15,274 bases of DNA from Conidiobolus incongruus B7586 (Eukaryota > Entomophthoromycota > Entomophthoromycetes > Entomophthorales > Conidiobolaceae): the NCBI GenBank assembly GCA_000697335.1, contig JNEM01010552.1, forward strand, positions 1-15,274, written 5' to 3'. Both the position numbers and the translations under genes were made by a program. The notes under the pieces are model-generated. The model was not told the origin of the DNA. It searched no databases and saw only the letters and a list, made by a program, of their open reading frames with translations. Shown here piece by piece: positions 1-8,945 of this stretch; positions within the stretch are counted from its first letter, which is position 1, and the number at the start of each line of letters is the position of its first letter.

Positions 1-1309
1 TTTATAAATATAATAATAATTTATTATAATATATAGTGAATTATTATAGTTAAACCAAATATTTTATATTTTAGTAAAGAATTATTTAAAGTAATTTATA
101 AACCTTTAATTAAAAAAATTTATTATAAAAACTTTAATTTTTAGTTATAGCTTAGTAAATTTTATATAATTATTATTCTAATTTTTTTTTGAATTTTAAT
201 TAATTTATAAGATACCTATTTTATATTACAATTAAATTTAAAAATAAACTTTAATATATATAATATATTTTTATAACTAATATTCAAATATCCTGTTAAT
301 TCTTTAGCTAAAATAGAAAAATATTTATATATATACTTTCTATTTTATTTATAATTAAGAAAATATTAGTCAAAGTTAGTTATTTAAATTATAATAAGTT
401 TTAAATAGTTTTTATTTAAACTAAAAAATAATTTACCTAATAATAAATAGTTAATTTAAATAAAACATCATTTTTAAAAGTTATATATAAATTTTATATA
501 ATTTTACGAACCTCATAGTTAATTTTTAAATATATTAAAAAAAATAATTTTGGTAATTATTATTTAATTTAGGTATAGTTAAATTAAATAATAAATTTTT
601 AAAAGTTAATTTATTAATGAAACTAAATATCATATATCTATATATATAGTTTAAAATAATTTATTTGCTTATTTATTTTGTAAATATTTTTTTTCTAAAG
701 TTAATAATATATTTGAAAAATCAAAAATTAAATGTTTCATATTTTTTTAATTCTATAGTAATAATCTCTTAACTAGAGGTATATTTATTAATATATATTT
801 AATAAAAACTAAGAATTAATTTAACTAATTCTTTAACTGATATATATTTCAATTTCATAATTTAACTTTATTATTAGAGTTTTAAAATTAAATTAATTTC
901 TAAATTTTAATTTTTATTTATATTTAACTTAATATAAAATTTTATTATAAAATCCTTTCAAAAATTAAATGAATCTAAGCATTATATTCTAAGAAACATG
1001 GAAAAATTTATAATGACCCATAAAGTATCAAGCCTAAAATTATAATATATTTTTAAATTGATAAATATATATATTGCAGTATTAATTTTTTTATTTCAAA
1101 CTTGAGGTATTTATATCAAGAATTAAAAAATATATGATCAGAGTGAATTATTTTTAATAATAATATTCTTTTAAATTATCAAATATATAAATTTATATTT
1201 TAAAATTTCATTATTATAAAATCATTTATCAAATCACTTTATACTAATTCTAAAAAATCAAATTATAGAATTTTAAATAAAAATATATGTTAATTATTAA
1301 ATATATTAT
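1..1309. other. AT-rich gene-free stretch
   Basis: In the lines sampled about nine in ten bases are A or T. I read both strands and found no gene, tRNA or convincing exon. The density of TAA, TAG and TGA in all frames rules out intact coding sequence. It may contain decayed mobile DNA like that at 1310-2614, but I could not recognise any family motif here. Confidence 0.6.
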
Positions 1310-1345
1310 TATAGAATTGAAGAAATGGGAAATTTTTTAATTTCT
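1310..1345 (+). repeat. Left terminal inverted repeat of the mariner fossil
   Basis: The sequence tatagaattgaagaaatggg followed by aaatttttt resembles the reverse complement of the right end (tataatttaaataatggg followed by aatttttt). The match is imperfect and needs small gaps. It starts at a TA dinucleotide, as expected for mariner target sites. The exact first base is uncertain by a few positions. Confidence 0.55.
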
Positions 1346-2580
1346 GATTTTTCAAACATATTATTAGTTTTAAATAAAAAAATATATACAAAACAAATAA
1401 GAAAATAAATAGTTTTAAATTATATATATATATATATAATAACTTTTTTGATTAAAAAAATAATTTTTTAAAATTAGTTGTTTAATTTAATTATACTTAA
1501 ACTAAATAGTAATCATCAAAAGTTTTTTATTTTAGTATTAGTAAAACTTAACCATAAACCTTTTAAAATCATTTAAAATTTACAAGTAGTTTTTAATAAT
1601 AAAGTATTATCTAAATCAACAATTTATTACTAGATAAATTATTTTAAAACTAAGAAAAAAATTACCTAAAACTTGTTAAAATCTAAAAAACTAATTTTAA
1701 CTGTTATTCTTTTAATTATTAATAAAGTAAAAAAATATATTAAAAAGTATCTTTTTATTTCAGCTAAAGAATTATTAAAACACTTTAATATTAGTTACAT
1801 AAGTATTTTATATATATTAAAGTTTAAATTAAAATTAATTAATAAAAATATAAAATAAATACTTTATAATTTAATTAAAACTCAAAAAAAAGTTAAAGTA
1901 ATTATTGTTAAATAAAACTTACTAAAGTATAGTTAGAAACTAAAACTTTTATAGTAAATTATTACTATTGATAAATCTTAAATTTTTTTATATAATCCTC
2001 TATTAAAACACAAATCAAAGTGTTAGATTAAGTTAAATCAACCCCCTCTATAAATTCCTTTAAATAAACACTTTGTTAATAAGTGAATATTAATTATTAT
2101 AATAGATTATAATAACATATGTTATTCTTATTTAGTTTTTAAAAGAAAAGCAATTAATAATAAACTTTATATTTTTTTTAAATAAAATTATTTCTAATTG
2201 GTATTTTCAATATAATTTGAAAAAACTTATTATTTTACATGATAATTGTAAAATACATAAATCTAAAGTTGTAAAAAAACTTTTTAATTAAAAATAACTG
2301 GAAAAAACTATCATATCTAGTATATTCTTTAGATTATAACCTATGTAATTATAATTGTTTTAGGTAATTAAAAAACTAGCTTACAGGAAAGAAAATTTCT
2401 ACAGGAAAATTTAATTGGTTTGTAAAATATCAAATTTCAGTCTTTAATAAAAAGAGCTATTTTTTAGGTGTTAGATCTTTGCTAAAAGTATAGCAAAAAG
2501 TTATTAAAAATAAAGGAAATTAATAATTTTATAATATATATTTATTTTTACTTTTTATATATTAAAATGTTTACTTTTTT

Positions 2581-2614
2581 TCAATTGCAAAAAATTCCCA
2601 TTATTTAAATTATA
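2581..2614 (-). repeat. Right terminal inverted repeat of the mariner fossil
   Basis: Read on the minus strand from 2614, this gives TATAATTTAAATAATGGG and then AATTTTTTGC, matching the left end at 1310-1345 imperfectly. It lies about 60-100 bases beyond the last recognisable transposase segment, where mariner ends normally lie. In DNA this AT-rich the shared ATGGGAA core is the informative part. Confidence 0.55.
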
Positions 2615-3096
2615 AAGTAATAGAATCAACCAGTAAAAATCAATTAGCAAATAATTTTTAAATTATATATTATATATTAATAAACAGTTATGTAATTACA
2701 AATATATAAATTATTATATCAAATTGATAATTTTAATTCATTCATATTATTTTTAAATTAAATATAAAATTATATTCTTGTCAAAATTTTGATTAAAATA
2801 AATGTTTAATAATATAAAATTAATTAATCATATTTTAACTAATACGAGGCAATTATAATAATGTTTAAATTTGATTTAATATACTAGTCATTTAATAATA
2901 GTTGATAATTAATGAAATTTGTATAATATTTAAAAAAAAATAATCTTAAAAATATTATAATGAATATAAGTGGTTAACCTATTATGAATTTTTGATAAAT
3001 ATATATATAATTCTATAGCATTTGTAGATGTTAATCCAAAATAAAATTTATATAAATAATAGTCAAAATTGTCGATTAAGGACTAGAAGTCAATAT
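2615..3096. other. AT-rich intergenic stretch
   Basis: It lies between the mariner fossil and the 3' end of the broken CAP gene. I see no open frame, RNA gene or family motif in it, only short A/T runs. Confidence 0.5.
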
Positions 3097-3893
3097 TCAG
3101 GAAGCGTAAGCTCTTGAAATAGCAACTCCCATATAATCTTAGTCACCGATCATATTTTCTAAATGTGTTTTATAAACCTTCCAAGAATGAACAACGTCAT
3201 GATCGGTCAAAGTCCCAATAACAATGTTTTCACCTAAGTGACCTGTCTTGAAATAATTTTTCAAGTTTTTGGTTGCATCGGTGCCTTCTGGACGAGCATT
3301 TCCAAATTTTTAATCAATTGCAAATATTTGACTTAATTGTAAGCTTCTTGAGCGAGAGTTAGATGTAAATTAAGAGGTGTCTTTCCATTTTCAGCTCGAA
3401 TTCGGTTAGTTACATCTAACACCAATTGTGGATTGAATTTTTGGTTAGATCCTGGGAAGTTAGAAGGATCATGAGTTTGATTTTGAGATTCTGGCTCCAC
3501 TTTGGGTGGTTCGGGAGTAGGAGTTGCAGTTTCTTTAGAGGCTTCAGTAGTTATGGCAGGAGGGTCCTTAGGAGATTTAATCGTTATACTTTCATTTTGG
3601 GATTCAAGAACGGGAGACGGAATATCCGAAATATTGCAAATTTTGCTAAGATATTCAAAAATAACTTTAATTTGATCTTAATAGGGTTATCGAGACCAAT
3701 TGGGGAAAAACAAAAAAGGAGCTAAAGAAGTGGGATTAGGATAAGATAAATATATAGCAATTGGAATAGGATAAGTGACAGAGGTAGCAATAGTAGTGGT
3801 AAATTGAGAAAGTTTTTCTTCATAATGAGGCATAGCATGAGATACTTGTACCAACATCATTACTGCAGCAACAAATTTCTTGGAGAGCATCAT
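3097..3893 (-). pseudogene. Broken gene for a secreted CAP/SCP-domain protein
   Basis: Reading from ATG at 3893, the first 20-odd residues form a clear secretory signal peptide (MMLSKKFVAAVMMLVQVSHA). A Ser/Thr/Pro-rich linker with Pro-Glu motifs follows (about 3480-3640). After it comes a CAP (SCP/PR-1/YkwD-like) domain, seen as VTNRIRAENGKTPLNLHLTL near 3345-3420, GHLGENIVIGTLTDHDVVHSW around 3190-3245, and a C-terminal MGVAIS near 3120. CAP proteins are secreted and often bind sterols, lipids or cell-wall material. The GEN motif and the following Trp are typical of the family; the usual CAP His is present in the GHLGEN segment. Reading is interrupted by several in-frame stops and at least one frame change, so it appears dead. 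Unspliced introns do not explain the stops well, because no donor resembling the GTAA donors of the nearby IDH1 gene sits in the right places. Base composition stays gene-like, so the loss is probably fairly recent. Confidence 0.72.
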
Positions 3894-4630
3894 GTTAATT
3901 ATTGGTTCTAGAATCTAGGCGAAATCGAATGATAATCAGTTTGTTATTTAAATTTAAAAGTAGTTGTCAAGCTTCGATAGTAGTCTTAATATTAATAAGG
4001 AATCCAATCCTGATTAAAGTACAATATAGAATAAAGTGAGATTGGTAGTTTGATTCTCTAAAGCATTCCTAATAGTGTATGTATATTCAACATTCTACCA
4101 ACTACTTCCAATATTTCATTATACATAATAGATATGCATTACATCGAATCAATCCAAAGCGGTTCAGAATTGTCATGGAAGTACATGGAATAATCGATGT
4201 TGGTCCATTGTCCATTTGGCTACTTTAAAAACTACATATTTTTTTTTTTCACAATGTACCTCCAAAAAATTGCGCCTGAGGAAATTTTGTAATATGCTAC
4301 AATATTTATGATATAATCATTATTTTCTTTCAAAATATTAAGCTTCTTCATAATCAAATACCGATATTTGATGTAACTGATGTATCAATACAAATAAATT
4401 TAATAATGCTGTGGTTTTAAAGAGTAAGATATCAAATAAAATTTTTGATATTAAATCAACAAAGAATCTACTCTAAAAATTTATCAGTTTGGTTTAAAGT
4501 ATATTAGATAAAATTCATATATAACAAAAGTTGGAAAAGAATATATATACTGGTAATGACAATTTGTATGAAGGCTATTCAAAAAAATTGAAATTAAATT
4601 GAAAAAATGAATTAAATGAAACTTAAAATG
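3894..4630. other. Intergenic stretch upstream of the CAP relic
   Basis: This was presumably the promoter side of the broken CAP gene and now separates it from the tRNA. It is less AT-extreme than 1-3096 and holds a run of T near 4230-4241. I found no supported gene; a short minus-strand open frame overlapping the tRNA is an artefact of the tRNA sequence. Confidence 0.45.
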
Positions 4631-4635
4631 AAAAA
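4631..4635 (-). terminator. RNA polymerase III terminator of tRNA-Ser
   Basis: On the minus strand a run of five T begins nine bases after the tRNA discriminator base. That is the normal signal and distance for pol III termination. Confidence 0.7.
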
Positions 4636-4643
4636 TGGATATA

Positions 4644-4724
4644 CGACAAGAGCAGGATTTGAACCTACGCGGGAAATCCCATGTGCTTTCTAGGCACACG
4701 CCTTAACCACTCGGCCATCTTGTC
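4644..4724 (-). tRNA. tRNA-Ser (anticodon AGA)
   Basis: The minus strand folds as a class II tRNA. The acceptor stem is GACAAGA/TCTTGTC with discriminator G at 4644. The D arm is GCC/GGC around GAGTGGTTAA. The anticodon stem is TGTGC/GCACA with loop CTAGAAA, so the anticodon is AGA at 4691-4689. A long variable arm (GGGATTTCCC) is typical of Ser and Leu tRNAs. The T arm is GTAGG/CCTGC around TTCAAAT, and the internal B box reads GGTTCAAATCC. There is no intron, and CCA is not encoded, as in eukaryotic nuclear genes. After A-to-I editing of position 34 it would read UCU, UCC and UCA codons. TCT is the main Ser codon of the Thr/Ser-rich protease at 13193. Confidence 0.95.
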
Positions 4725-5736
4725 TTGTTAATAGAATATATTTTATAATCGAATTATAATTGTACCAAATTATGTTTAAATGAATTTTGTATTTTTTTAT
4801 CTTGATTTATATTTATTTTGAATATTCGATTTCATTCGCTGTTTCGATTATTCTGTTTTATTTATTATAATTTTCCAATTCATATAATTTTCAATCATTA
4901 TCGCTATTTATTTTTTTTTTCATTAAAATAACTTATAGAGAGATAATTATTTTAAATTAAAATTATTGATAAATTATATATATATGTTGTTTCAGATTGT
5001 AAACTTATTGTATATTGCGTTCATATAGAAATGATATTTGAACAAAGTGATAATATATTTTTTGTGATTCAAGATTTAAATTAGAAACTTATTCAAGTTC
5101 AATATAATTCAAAAAAGATATTTAATAATAAACATATTAGAATAAAGTCTGATAATATAAAATCAAAACACAAAATAATCAAAGATTTTTCTAAAAAGTG
5201 GCTATGAACTTTTTTTAAGTATAATTGAAAACATAATTCCATATTTTGGGTCGCCAATGAATTAATATATACATAAGTTTTAAGTTTTAAATTATTAAAG
5301 ATTTTACCCTAAGTATACATTTATTAATTTTAGTAGAAAATATGATACAATTTTATCAATATATCACTTGATTTCACAATTCTTATTGAATCATAATGAT
5401 ACTAAATATATTTAATAAGAATAATATGTTTCATTCTGATTGGCTCTTTAATTTTGTTCCCATTAATAAAAATATTCAATTGATTTCGAATGAGTATAAA
5501 TTATAGAGGGGCATTGAGTGACTGAAGTGGCTTTGCTAAAATAGTTGAATGAAAGTTAAAATTAGGTTGGTATTTACGTCAGTCATTAGGGATATTGATG
5601 AATATAAATACCTGTCACGTCATTCTCACTATCCCTGATTTATTCCAATATTTTGTATTTGATTTAATCAAAATCAAAATTCAATCATCAATTACTCTTT
5701 ATTTATTCTTTAAGTATATAGTCAACAATTCAAATC
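4725..5736. other. Intergenic region holding the promoter of the lyase-like gene
   Basis: This kilobase separates the tRNA from the start codon at 5737. The first 700 bases show no supported feature. An inverted CCAAT box (ATTGG, 5439-5443) and the TATA/CRE cluster listed separately lie in the last 300 bases. The final 100 bases before the ATG are rich in short CAA and TCA tracts, as in fungal 5' leaders. Confidence 0.5.
5574..5636 (+). promoter_or_regulatory. Core promoter: TATA box between two CRE-like sites
   Basis: A TATA box (TATAAATA, 5603-5610) lies about 130 bases before the ATG of the lyase-like gene. It is flanked by TTACGTCA (5574-5581) and TCACGTCA (5615-5622), both matching the ACGTCA half of CRE/bZIP sites. 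A 7-base inverted repeat, AGGGATA (5588-5594) and TATCCCT (5630-5636), brackets the TATA box. GC-bearing motifs stand out against the AT-rich surroundings. Binding by an ATF/CREB-type factor is inference. Confidence 0.5.
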
Positions 5737-8292
5737 ATGTCGTTTATTTCAGATGATAGTAATAATTTCAAAAATCAAGTATATGAGCTGGAACAGAAAT
5801 GGAGAAGTGATCGTTTCACTCATAAACGTCGCCCTTACAACGCCGATATTATCGTTTCCAAGAGAGGTACACTTAAACTCGAACATGCTGGAGCTCCTTT
5901 GAGTAAAAAACTTTGGACCATTTTGACCAAAATTCAAGCTCAGGGTCTTGGAACTGTTGCTTTCGATACTTGGAACCCTTCCCAAGTCCTCACTACCAGT
6001 ACGCAAAACTTGGAATTGTCCTATATTTCCAATCAACAGGTGATTGTTGAAACGCAAGATGATCCTAGCAGTCCTATCCCCTCTCCAGCAACCCCATTAA
6101 GCACTTTACCCCGCAAAGTTGATCAAATTCTCCGCTCTCAGGTGTGGTTCGACCGTCGTCAGGTTGAGCTACGTCACCGTTTGAGAAGTGAGATTGGATT
6201 CGAATCGGAGCTTCCCGAGCCGGTTGACTTCTACCGCCCTATCGTTGTTGACGCTGACCTTGTTGGCTCCAATGTTCCCTCTTTGATGCGTCTTTCTCGC
6301 CTATTGATCGAACGTGGTGCCGCCGGTATCCAATTGGATGATGCCCAGCAAACTTATTCCTCCATTTTGAATCAAGCCAACATCAAAGTTCTTTATCCTG
6401 TTGGTCAACATATCAATCGCTTGGTTGCTCTACGTGCCCAATCCGATATTATGGATACTGAAACTGTGATTTTCACAAAATTGTCTTCCCTCCAAGCTGG
6501 CTATGTTGCTAGTAACCTTGATACTCGTGATCACCCCTATATTTTGGGTGCCACCGTCCCAACTAGACCTCTAGCTGAAGTTCTTCGCGAGGCTCAAGCT
6601 TCTGGTGCTAGTACTCCTGACCAATTGAACTTTATCCGCAACTCATGGATGAATAGCGCTAATGTATTAACTTACCGTGACGCCATTGCCCAAGCTATCC
6701 GCCTCAAGGCTGGTCAGACACCCAGTCAAACTGCTAAAGAGGTTGAACAATGGTTGGAAAATACTAGAAACACATCTTTAGATCATGCTAAAGATTTAGC
6801 CGCTCAGCTTGGTTTGGATAAAGTATTTTGGGATTGGAATCTTCCTCGCTCTCAAGAAGGATATTATATGTATGCCAATACACTCGAAGCCGCCATTTCT
6901 CGTGCTCGTCACTTTGCTCCTTATGCTGATGTTGTCACCCTTCAGAGCGATGCACCGGATATCAATTTGGCTGATGCATTTGCTGTTTCTGTCAAGAAGG
7001 ACCATAATAATGTCCTTCTTGGATATAGCTATCCTCCTCTCCAGAGCGTTGATCTCTCTACTAACCAATATCATGTTGAATTGGCTAACTATGTCCAACA
7101 AATTGCCGATGTGGGATATGTCTGGCAGAGTCTTACTCTTAACCCTTTGAATTCTAGCAATGTCACCAAAGACCCTATTGCTCAGCAACTTTTAGATAGC
7201 AGTATTGTATCTTTCGCAGCTGCTCTTCGTCAGAAACATTCAGAAAAGACTGGTCGTCCTATTGAAGAAAATCTTCCCACTCAACAGCAGTATATTCAGC
7301 GCCTTACCTCTTCATTAGGTAACCAGAGCTTCCAGGAAGAACCAGCTATTTCGATCGTTGATAAAGCAGCTGCCGATGCTCAGAAAGAATTATACCGTGA
7401 CCAAATCACCCAGTTAGAGGAATTACAACAACAGTCCACCTCATTATTTGGATTTGGATCATCATCCAAAGATGGACACAGATCTACCAAAGGAGGATCA
7501 AGTGTTAAAAACTATACTCAACACAATCAAGGACGATTCAACGCTTTGAACCCTAGCAATAATGCTTCATCAGGACAGTTTAATGCTGGTAATCAATTCA
7601 ATTTTGGCGGTCAAGGTCCATTAAACTATACCAACCCTAACTTATACAACAATCCCAATACTTTGAACCCAAGTTTTGGCCAGAATCTCGGTAGTACTAA
7701 CCCCAACCTGAATAATTTTGGCACCAATCCATTCATCCCCGGCTTTAATCAAAACTTCGCTAACAACATCTCTGGACCTGGTACAAGTCTTGCCACCATT
7801 TCGGGATGGTTGAACAATAACAACACTAATAACAATAACTTTGGAGGAAATCCTAACGCTCAAAGTAACCAATTTCAAAACCCCAGCAACCTTTTGAACC
7901 CTCAAAACTTTGGAACTGGCTTCAATCCTTCCAATAATCTTAGCAATTTCAATAACCCCAACCCACACCAATTACCTAACTTCAATCAAAACATGAACTT
8001 AGGAGGAGGAGCACCTGGTAATTTAAACCAACTCTTCAGCAATAACCCTACTCTAAATTTTAACCATAACACTAATTTGAACTGGCAACAACCTGGAAAT
8101 ATCGGTGCCAATAACCCTTTCAATCAGGGAATTCCCAATAACCAACTTAACAACTTCACTGGTCCTAACTCTAACCCAATTTTGAGTCAGTCTGGCAATC
8201 CCTTAGCTCTTTCAAATCCTCCTTTGCAGCAGAGTAATGGACCTTTGGGATCTGGATCAGTTGGTGGTAAAGTTGGTGGAGGAAATTTTTAA
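5737..8292 (+). CDS. Isocitrate-lyase-fold pseudoenzyme with Asn-rich prion-like tail (851 aa)
   Basis: Residues about 10-540 follow fungal isocitrate lyase end to end. Family words retained include RRPYNADIIVSKRGTLK (31-47), IERGAAGI (191-198), HINRLVALRAQSDIM (225-239), DHPYILGAT (265-273), WDWNLPRSQEGYY (365-377) and GYVWQSLTL (460-468). The extra helical segment of eukaryotic lyases (about 270-360) is present. The active site is gone: the signature KKCGH with its catalytic Cys is replaced by residues near 207-211 (YSSIL); DADTGHGG is DADLVGSN (172-179); ARTDSE is FTKLSS (246-251); the ES of the metal/substrate site is QS (403-404); and NLSPSFNW is replaced by residues near 429-436. It therefore should not cleave isocitrate or methylisocitrate. 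Residues about 565-851 are a low-complexity extension absent from known lyases. There is no peroxisomal C-terminal signal; it ends GGGNF. No introns are seen, and the ATG has A at -3. Role unknown; scaffold, filament or condensate former is inference. Confidence 0.9.
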   Translation: MSFISDDSNNFKNQVYELEQKWRSDRFTHKRRPYNADIIVSKRGTLKLEHAGAPLSKKLWTILTKIQAQGLGTVAFDTWNPSQVLTTSTQNLELSYISNQQVIVETQDDPSSPIPSPATPLSTLPRKVDQILRSQVWFDRRQVELRHRLRSEIGFESELPEPVDFYRPIVVDADLVGSNVPSLMRLSRLLIERGAAGIQLDDAQQTYSSILNQANIKVLYPVGQHINRLVALRAQSDIMDTETVIFTKLSSLQAGYVASNLDTRDHPYILGATVPTRPLAEVLREAQASGASTPDQLNFIRNSWMNSANVLTYRDAIAQAIRLKAGQTPSQTAKEVEQWLENTRNTSLDHAKDLAAQLGLDKVFWDWNLPRSQEGYYMYANTLEAAISRARHFAPYADVVTLQSDAPDINLADAFAVSVKKDHNNVLLGYSYPPLQSVDLSTNQYHVELANYVQQIADVGYVWQSLTLNPLNSSNVTKDPIAQQLLDSSIVSFAAALRQKHSEKTGRPIEENLPTQQQYIQRLTSSLGNQSFQEEPAISIVDKAAADAQKELYRDQITQLEELQQQSTSLFGFGSSSKDGHRSTKGGSSVKNYTQHNQGRFNALNPSNNASSGQFNAGNQFNFGGQGPLNYTNPNLYNNPNTLNPSFGQNLGSTNPNLNNFGTNPFIPGFNQNFANNISGPGTSLATISGWLNNNNTNNNNFGGNPNAQSNQFQNPSNLLNPQNFGTGFNPSNNLSNFNNPNPHQLPNFNQNMNLGGGAPGNLNQLFSNNPTLNFNHNTNLNWQQPGNIGANNPFNQGIPNNQLNNFTGPNSNPILSQSGNPLALSNPPLQQSNGPLGSGSVGGKVGGGNF
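7447..8289 (+). other. Asn/Gly/Pro-rich, nearly uncharged C-terminal domain of the lyase-like protein
   Basis: This encodes residues 571-851. By my count about 27% of residues are Asn, with the rest mainly Gly, Pro, Phe, Leu, Ser and Gln. After residue 600 I see no Asp, Glu or Arg and a single Lys. Phe and Leu are spaced through the Asn runs, and about seven FG dipeptides occur (FGFG, NFGG, SFGQ, NFGT). The Asn runs mix AAT and AAC codons, so they are not a simple trinucleotide expansion, which suggests selection on the protein. A predicted helix at about 540-565 (DAQKELYRDQITQLEELQQQ) joins it to the lyase fold. Confidence 0.8.
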
Positions 8293-8350
8293 AGGGAATG
8301 ATCATAATGAATTTATGCAACTAACCAAATTATTATTCTTAAGATATTTG

Positions 8351-8356
8351 AATAAA
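8351..8356 (+). terminator. Possible polyadenylation signal of the lyase-like gene
   Basis: AATAAA lies 58 bases after the TAA stop, a plausible distance for a fungal 3' end. In such AT-rich DNA the hexamer has little weight on its own. Confidence 0.3.
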
Positions 8357-8827
8357 TAATTTATTATCAAGTATATATCAATTATGATTTTCTACAGTCA
8401 ATTTTATTACGGTATTTTACCTGATTTCATAGTTTTTTAATAGAATAAGTTGATTATATATTTTTATTTTAAAAAAATTAATAAAACACATTTTATCTTG
8501 TATAATTATTAATTTTGATAAATAATTAAGGCTAAGAAAACACTTTGCAAAATAAATCAAGGTTTTTGTATTAAATCATAAAATATTATTTAATATATAA
8601 CATTTAAGCTCAAAATTTTAAAATTGAATAGTTAATATTATTTCTATAATAATGATTTATAATTTATTAATCACTAACTTTCATTAACAAACTATGAACT
8701 CCTAATTAATAACTGAAATGCTATTATTACTCTGAATCCACCAATTTACATATAATAAATTTAAAAAAATAGCATTGATCAACGGCTTGATTTTTATAAT
8801 GTAAAGTATATGATATAGTAAAATATG

Positions 8828-8873
8828 TTAATTCCTAGCGTATCGGTATTATTAACATACTTATAGGAATTAA
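8828..8873. repeat. Inverted repeat (10-base arms) downstream of IDH1
   Basis: TTAATTCCTA (8828-8837) and TAGGAATTAA (8864-8873) are perfect reverse complements around a 26-base centre. An inner pair, GTAT (8840-8843) and ATAC (8857-8860), could extend the stem past a small internal loop. It lies 73 bases beyond the IDH1 stop codon, in the shared 3' region of two convergent genes. It could be a 3'-UTR hairpin on either strand. Confidence 0.6.
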
Positions 8874-8923
8874 AGGATAGTCTTCTGAGCTTTTGGATTT
8901 CTATAAAAACATTGTAATATATA

Positions 8924-8929
8924 TTTATT
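8924..8929 (-). terminator. Possible polyadenylation signal of IDH1
   Basis: On the minus strand AATAAA begins 17 bases after the TAG stop of IDH1. It is close for a fungal poly(A) element, and the motif is cheap in this composition. Confidence 0.25.
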
Positions 8930-8945
8930 CTTCAAAAGAGACATA

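Larger units (their letters stand above)
1310..2614 (+). mobile_element. Decayed mariner (DD34D-type) DNA transposon
   Basis: This is a fossil cut-and-paste transposon of the Tc1/mariner superfamily, mariner branch, about 1.3 kb, which is the usual length. It has a single transposase gene on the plus strand. Fragments recognisable in order are: a helix-turn-helix segment near 1760-1830 (ISAKELLKHFNIS, compare the mariner ITxRELAxxLxxS); the first catalytic Asp at 1970-1972 within TIDKS (family TGDES); the second at 2241-2243 within a relic of HDNA followed by KIHKSKVVKKLF; then VYSLDYNLCNYNCF at about 2326-2361, matching family SPDLAPSDYHLF, with Asn where the third catalytic Asp should be; and a C-terminal stretch near 2380-2520 resembling the LRGKRF...GIxKLxxRWxKCI region. 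The spacing from the second to the third catalytic position is 106 nt, against 105 expected for DD34D. Many stops and at least one frame change make it inactive. Most losses look like C-to-T or G-to-A changes. Confidence 0.8.
8293..8945. other. Intergenic region between convergent 3' ends
   Basis: This AT-rich stretch must hold the 3' untranslated regions of both the lyase-like gene and IDH1. Apart from polyadenylation-like hexamers and one stem-loop, listed separately, I see no gene in it. Confidence 0.55.

Noticed and set aside
1-1309. Retroelement or second transposon relic in the leftmost stretch
   Set aside because: A few Lys/Asn/Ile-rich open pieces occur, as expected at this A+T content, but no family motif or terminal repeat could be supported.
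1673-1858. Small 61-residue gene
   Set aside because: It begins at TTG, not ATG, and its sequence is the helix-turn-helix part of the decayed mariner transposase, continuous with further relics on both sides.
3097-3893. TAA read as glutamine, making the CAP gene intact
   Set aside because: The lyase-like gene, IDH1 and the protease use only CAA/CAG for Gln, with no in-frame TAA over about 1,900 codons, and the CAP region also needs a frame change. It is a broken gene under the standard code.
3687-3893. Stand-alone 68-residue secreted peptide gene
   Set aside because: The same frame continues past its stops into the linker and CAP domain, so it is the 5' end of the broken gene rather than an independent one.
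5737-7350. Functional isocitrate or methylisocitrate lyase
   Set aside because: The Cys-bearing signature and the metal- and substrate-binding blocks are all replaced, and no peroxisomal targeting signal is present.
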